Shown in pieces: positions 60,812 to 64,000 of a DNA stretch of 64,000 nucleotides. The notes beneath the pieces are model-generated. The model saw only the letters and a program-made list of their open reading frames with translations, did not search any database and was not told where the DNA came from. Source of the DNA: Populus alba. Taxonomy: Eukaryota > Streptophyta > Magnoliopsida > Malpighiales > Salicaceae. The position numbers and the translations under genes were made by a program. Position 1 is the first letter of the stretch. Each line of letters starts with the position of its first letter. The stretch spans positions 12,032,967 to 12,096,966 of the forward strand of contig NC_133299.1 of assembly GCF_005239225.2 (NCBI RefSeq), given 5' to 3'.

Positions 60812-63800
60812 CTAACTTGCCAAATCCTTAGGGAAATTGTTGATCTGTCCTTCCTCCAACGTAACTTTGTTGTCAAACTTGTATGACATCCTCGCGCGCA
60901 TCACGAGGGATTTCTGAAAACAACATGATTTTCATAACGATCTAATATCATCAATAACATAAGAATATGTAAATAAAATGAAATGTGAGACATGATTCAG
61001 GCAAACAAAATGGACCAATATAGCAGTTGTCCCTAATCCCAAGAAGCTTGAATAAACTTTTGTTGAGAATTCAGAAACATCATTTAATATTCCAGTAAAC
61101 TCCGCTCACATATCAAGCTTCTAAATAAAGCATTGTGCTCTGTCTGCTTGAACTAACGTTTACTGGATAGGCTTGTTCCCAAGCTACAAATACAGTAACT
61201 AAATGGACATTTCAATTGCCATAGCACCAAAACTTGAGCATTACTGGAGAAAGGGAAGAATAAATAAAAGCCTAGAGCAAAAACCAAGCTTGTTAACCAG
61301 CCAACCAAAGAGAGATCTCCAATGTCATCTCAGAGGTCACCATCATAAAATGCTGTCTCAGTTGAGATAGATTTTGTATAGCTGGAATGAACTTCGCTAG
61401 AGATTAATGGGGCAGGAATGGTGTTCTCCTGCAACTTCAGCTACTCAAATTGACAGCAGTTCAAAATGATACATCAAAGGAATTCAAGTACGCTCGTTGA
61501 ATCCTCATTCATAAAATCACAATCCAATAGGAGCTACTAGTTCAATGAAAGCTGATTCAGTTACAAGGCTGGACAATGGCTCCATAAGAAACATCTAGGT
61601 GGGCCAGGAAGTACTTGTGTTTTAGAGAATATTCGCTTAACTCAAAACTAACCCAGATTTGAAGTAGTTAACCACATCAATTGACATAAATTTCTGCAGT
61701 ACACAAACAAAATTTGTTGCTTTTATCTGAAAGTCATACTCCTACTTATAAGTGACCAGATTTCTATTTTAGTTTGACCTGTAAAACATTAGTTAGAATT
61801 TATATTTTATTTCTCATTTTACCCATTGAAACTAAATTTTAAAAATAAATACTGATTAAAATAACAAGTCCTAAAGGACACTCAGTGGGACAAAGGGAGT
61901 GTTTGAGAATATTACATAGCAATACCATAACTCAATCATATGATGCAATGAAATCCAGAAACTGAAGCGCGTGCAATTTTAGATGGCAATGTATGAGAAA
62001 TACCTTCCCATGTTGGCTGTTAGTAACTCTCAAATTTTGCGTGATGGATCCATTACCACTTGCAGGTAGAATATTGCTGCTAGCTGGGTCCAAGTGCAGT
62101 TGAAGAAACTGTAAATGGACAACAAAAGCAAAAGAGAAATATCATAACACCAAGTTCGCCAAGAAAAAGATGATATTGTGGTAAAGCATATGGTAAAGGA
62201 AAAGAAGAAAACTAGCTGACTGAAATACATCAGGATTTACCTTTGGAACTGCTGCCTGGAAAATAAAATCTGTGAAGACATTAGGTGTCAAGTTTATGAA
62301 AGTTGCCTGGATTAATGTTGTTTGCGGGTTTCCTGGTTGCTTTGAAAAGTTGAATGTTATTCTCAAAGAGCTGCTCTGAAATGCGACCAAAGGTGGATAA
62401 ACTGAACCATTATCCTCTGTTCATAAAAAGAAAGGCAAATCAACAATTAGGAGAGCAACAACTGGGACACCAACCAAGCAGCAAAACAAAAATTCAAGGT
62501 GGACAACTTTACCAGGCTTCAGTGGGCTGGGACCAAAGCCATCCAGTAAATCCATCATTGGAACAGCTCTAGCAGAAGATGTTGCTTGTGCAGAGAGTGA
62601 AGAGGGTGATGAGAGAGCATCTAGTGTGGCAATTGGTGATTTGCCATTTTGACTGGATGATAAAATGTCAGTTGTAGGTGAGCTGCTTTGTACAGGGGTT
62701 CCAATTGACAAAAGATCCAGTAGAACATCTGTGCCAGCTTTCTGAATCTGGCCTATGCCTAAGAAATGCAAACAGAACTTATAGTTAAGACTAGACAAGT
62801 GATTGACAGCAGACAAAATGCACAATCAGCAACAGAACGCTGAAACAGCATAGCTTCAAATTAAGCTCTTCACTCAACAAAGGAACGTCCAAACAAGTAC
62901 TAGTCCAACGAAAAAAATTATTAAGCATGATAGAGCATGGGTGTTTTTTTGTTTGGGTGAAGAATGGTGACACAAACTGATAGGATAGAAGCCTTGTACC
63001 ATCAAGTTTTGCTTTAATGCTTTCATGTTCTAGAAAAGTTGAAGAGATTAGGTGGTCATACACCCCAAATAACACTTGCTAGGGAACAGCCTGCAAAACT
63101 TTAGTCCATTCCCACAAAATTGTTAAGGCCTACACTTTTTATGCCAAGCTCCACACCCAATAACATGCTATCAAAATGATAGAATCCCCGCTAGATTTTA
63201 GAGTCTAAAAGTTGGAGGTGCTTGTTCAATTATCACAGTTCTGGGACAACATAGATTCAGCCAACAGAAACTCAATTTAATTTAGCTAATGTCTGCGAAG
63301 GTTATCATAGATGGTTCCAAACTCCAACAACAATGACAGCAAAATGAGCAATGATAATGCAATCAGACCTTTCAGCTTGTGAGGATGATTTGCAAGAAGA
63401 CATATTGCAGGTTCTTCTACACTATAAATACTGTTCCAAAGATGTGCATAAGCAAGTCATGCCTCGCAGCTTGCAAACTAACCTGACTGTGTTGGAGCTG
63501 GAGACAAATCAATACCTAGAAGATCCTGAAGAAAATCACCACCAGAAGAGCTGGGTGCTGGAAGATCATCTGAAAGATCAAGTAAATCCACAAGAGGAGC
63601 TGCAGAGGGCTTCGCAACACCATTTGGAAGATTAAGGGAAGCCCCACTGGAAGTTGAAGCAGCTGCTGGCAACGAACCAGCTCTCCTTGTACTGAAAGTA
63701 CCGTCATCCAAAATTGGCATCCTTTCAACCAACGCGGATCTGCACAAACTCATACGGTAGTAATTAGTTTCCTAATCAATGAAATTGATGCAGCTATGGG

Positions 63801-63956
63801 GAAACTTTACTAGGTTAACGAGGTAAAATAACAGAAATTTTAACTTCATACCTTATATTCTGATGCTTCTCAATAATGGAATTAAATTCAAGGGATCTTT
63901 GCTGCAATTCAAGTACAAAGCTGCCTTTATGTTGAACAATTATATCTTTGATCCTC
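60812..63956 (-). CDS. AP-1 complex gamma-adaptin, C-terminal part (5' end outside window)
   Basis: Gamma-adaptin is a large subunit of the AP-1 clathrin adaptor, which sorts cargo at the trans-Golgi network/early endosome. Six 3' exons are present: 63956-63852, 63739-63483, 62758-62513, 62416-62241, 62108-62004 and 60913-60812, all GT-AG and in phase, giving about 330 residues of a protein that is usually about 870. The first exon (KDIIVQHKGSFVLELQQRSL) is the end of the trunk. The next two encode a flexible hinge rich in Ser/Pro with acidic di-leucine clathrin-box-like motifs (LVDLLDLSDD, DFLQDLLGIDL, DVLLDLL, MMDLLDGF). The last three form the ear (GAE) domain, which binds accessory proteins (YPPLVAFQSSSLRITFNFSK ... 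VTLEEGQINNFP), ending KDLAS. It appears intact. Upstream exons lie beyond position 64000. Confidence 0.96.
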
Positions 63957-64000
63957 CTAGAAATTATTCAAACAACATTTCTGCATAATTAAATTCGAGA

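Noticed and set aside
62354..63635. Plus-strand ORFs across the gamma-adaptin exons
   Set aside because: Mirror frames of well-supported minus-strand exons.

Overview
The window is nuclear DNA of a dicot plant, very probably a woody Salicaceae species (Populus or Salix). Spliced plant-specific genes sit at the two ends and in the middle. The rest is AT-rich intergenic DNA filled with old, nested transposable elements. The Salicaceae assignment is an inference from the look of the repeats and genes; nothing in the sequence proves it.

Layout. 2.0-2.1 kb: an intact tRNA-Pro(AGG). 2.4-5.5 kb (minus): a complete seven-exon RopGEF (PRONE-domain activator of plant Rho GTPases). 6.1-18.2 kb: repeats, namely a decayed Ty3/gypsy polyprotein (minus), an LTR carrying a plastid-DNA insertion with a broken psbJ, and a cleanly delimited 801-bp hAT-type non-autonomous transposon. 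19.5-27.7 kb: a CACTA (En/Spm) transposase pseudogene split by one solo LTR, which is itself split by a second, long solo LTR. 28.3-37.6 kb: a duplicated tau-class glutathione S-transferase locus with one intact two-exon gene, one copy broken by a single-base deletion, and a third, promoter-only remnant. 37.7-56 kb: further LTR material with no live gene, including an LTR-bounded unit carrying a DUF7745-like relic and a coiled-coil ORF, a closely spaced inverted LTR pair, and two gag relics in head-to-head orientation. 56.5-57.4 kb (minus): an intact four-exon universal stress protein gene. 58.0-58.8 kb: a Ty3/gypsy integrase relic. 59.15-60.1 kb: a degenerate tandem repeat. 60.8 kb to the right edge (minus): the 3' part of a gamma-adaptin gene (AP-1 clathrin adaptor), continuing beyond the window.

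The host genes are ordinary and unrelated to each other: Rho signalling, detoxification, stress response, trans-Golgi vesicle sorting. The window's main interest is its insertion history. Several elements have readable target-site duplications, so the order of events can be worked out: CACTA first, then an LTR of family B, then an LTR of family A, with the GST duplication after the CACTA insertion. I found no convincing new biological system. The nearest candidate is the LTR unit with the DUF7745-like relic and no visible pol gene. LTR families are named A to D here only for cross-reference.
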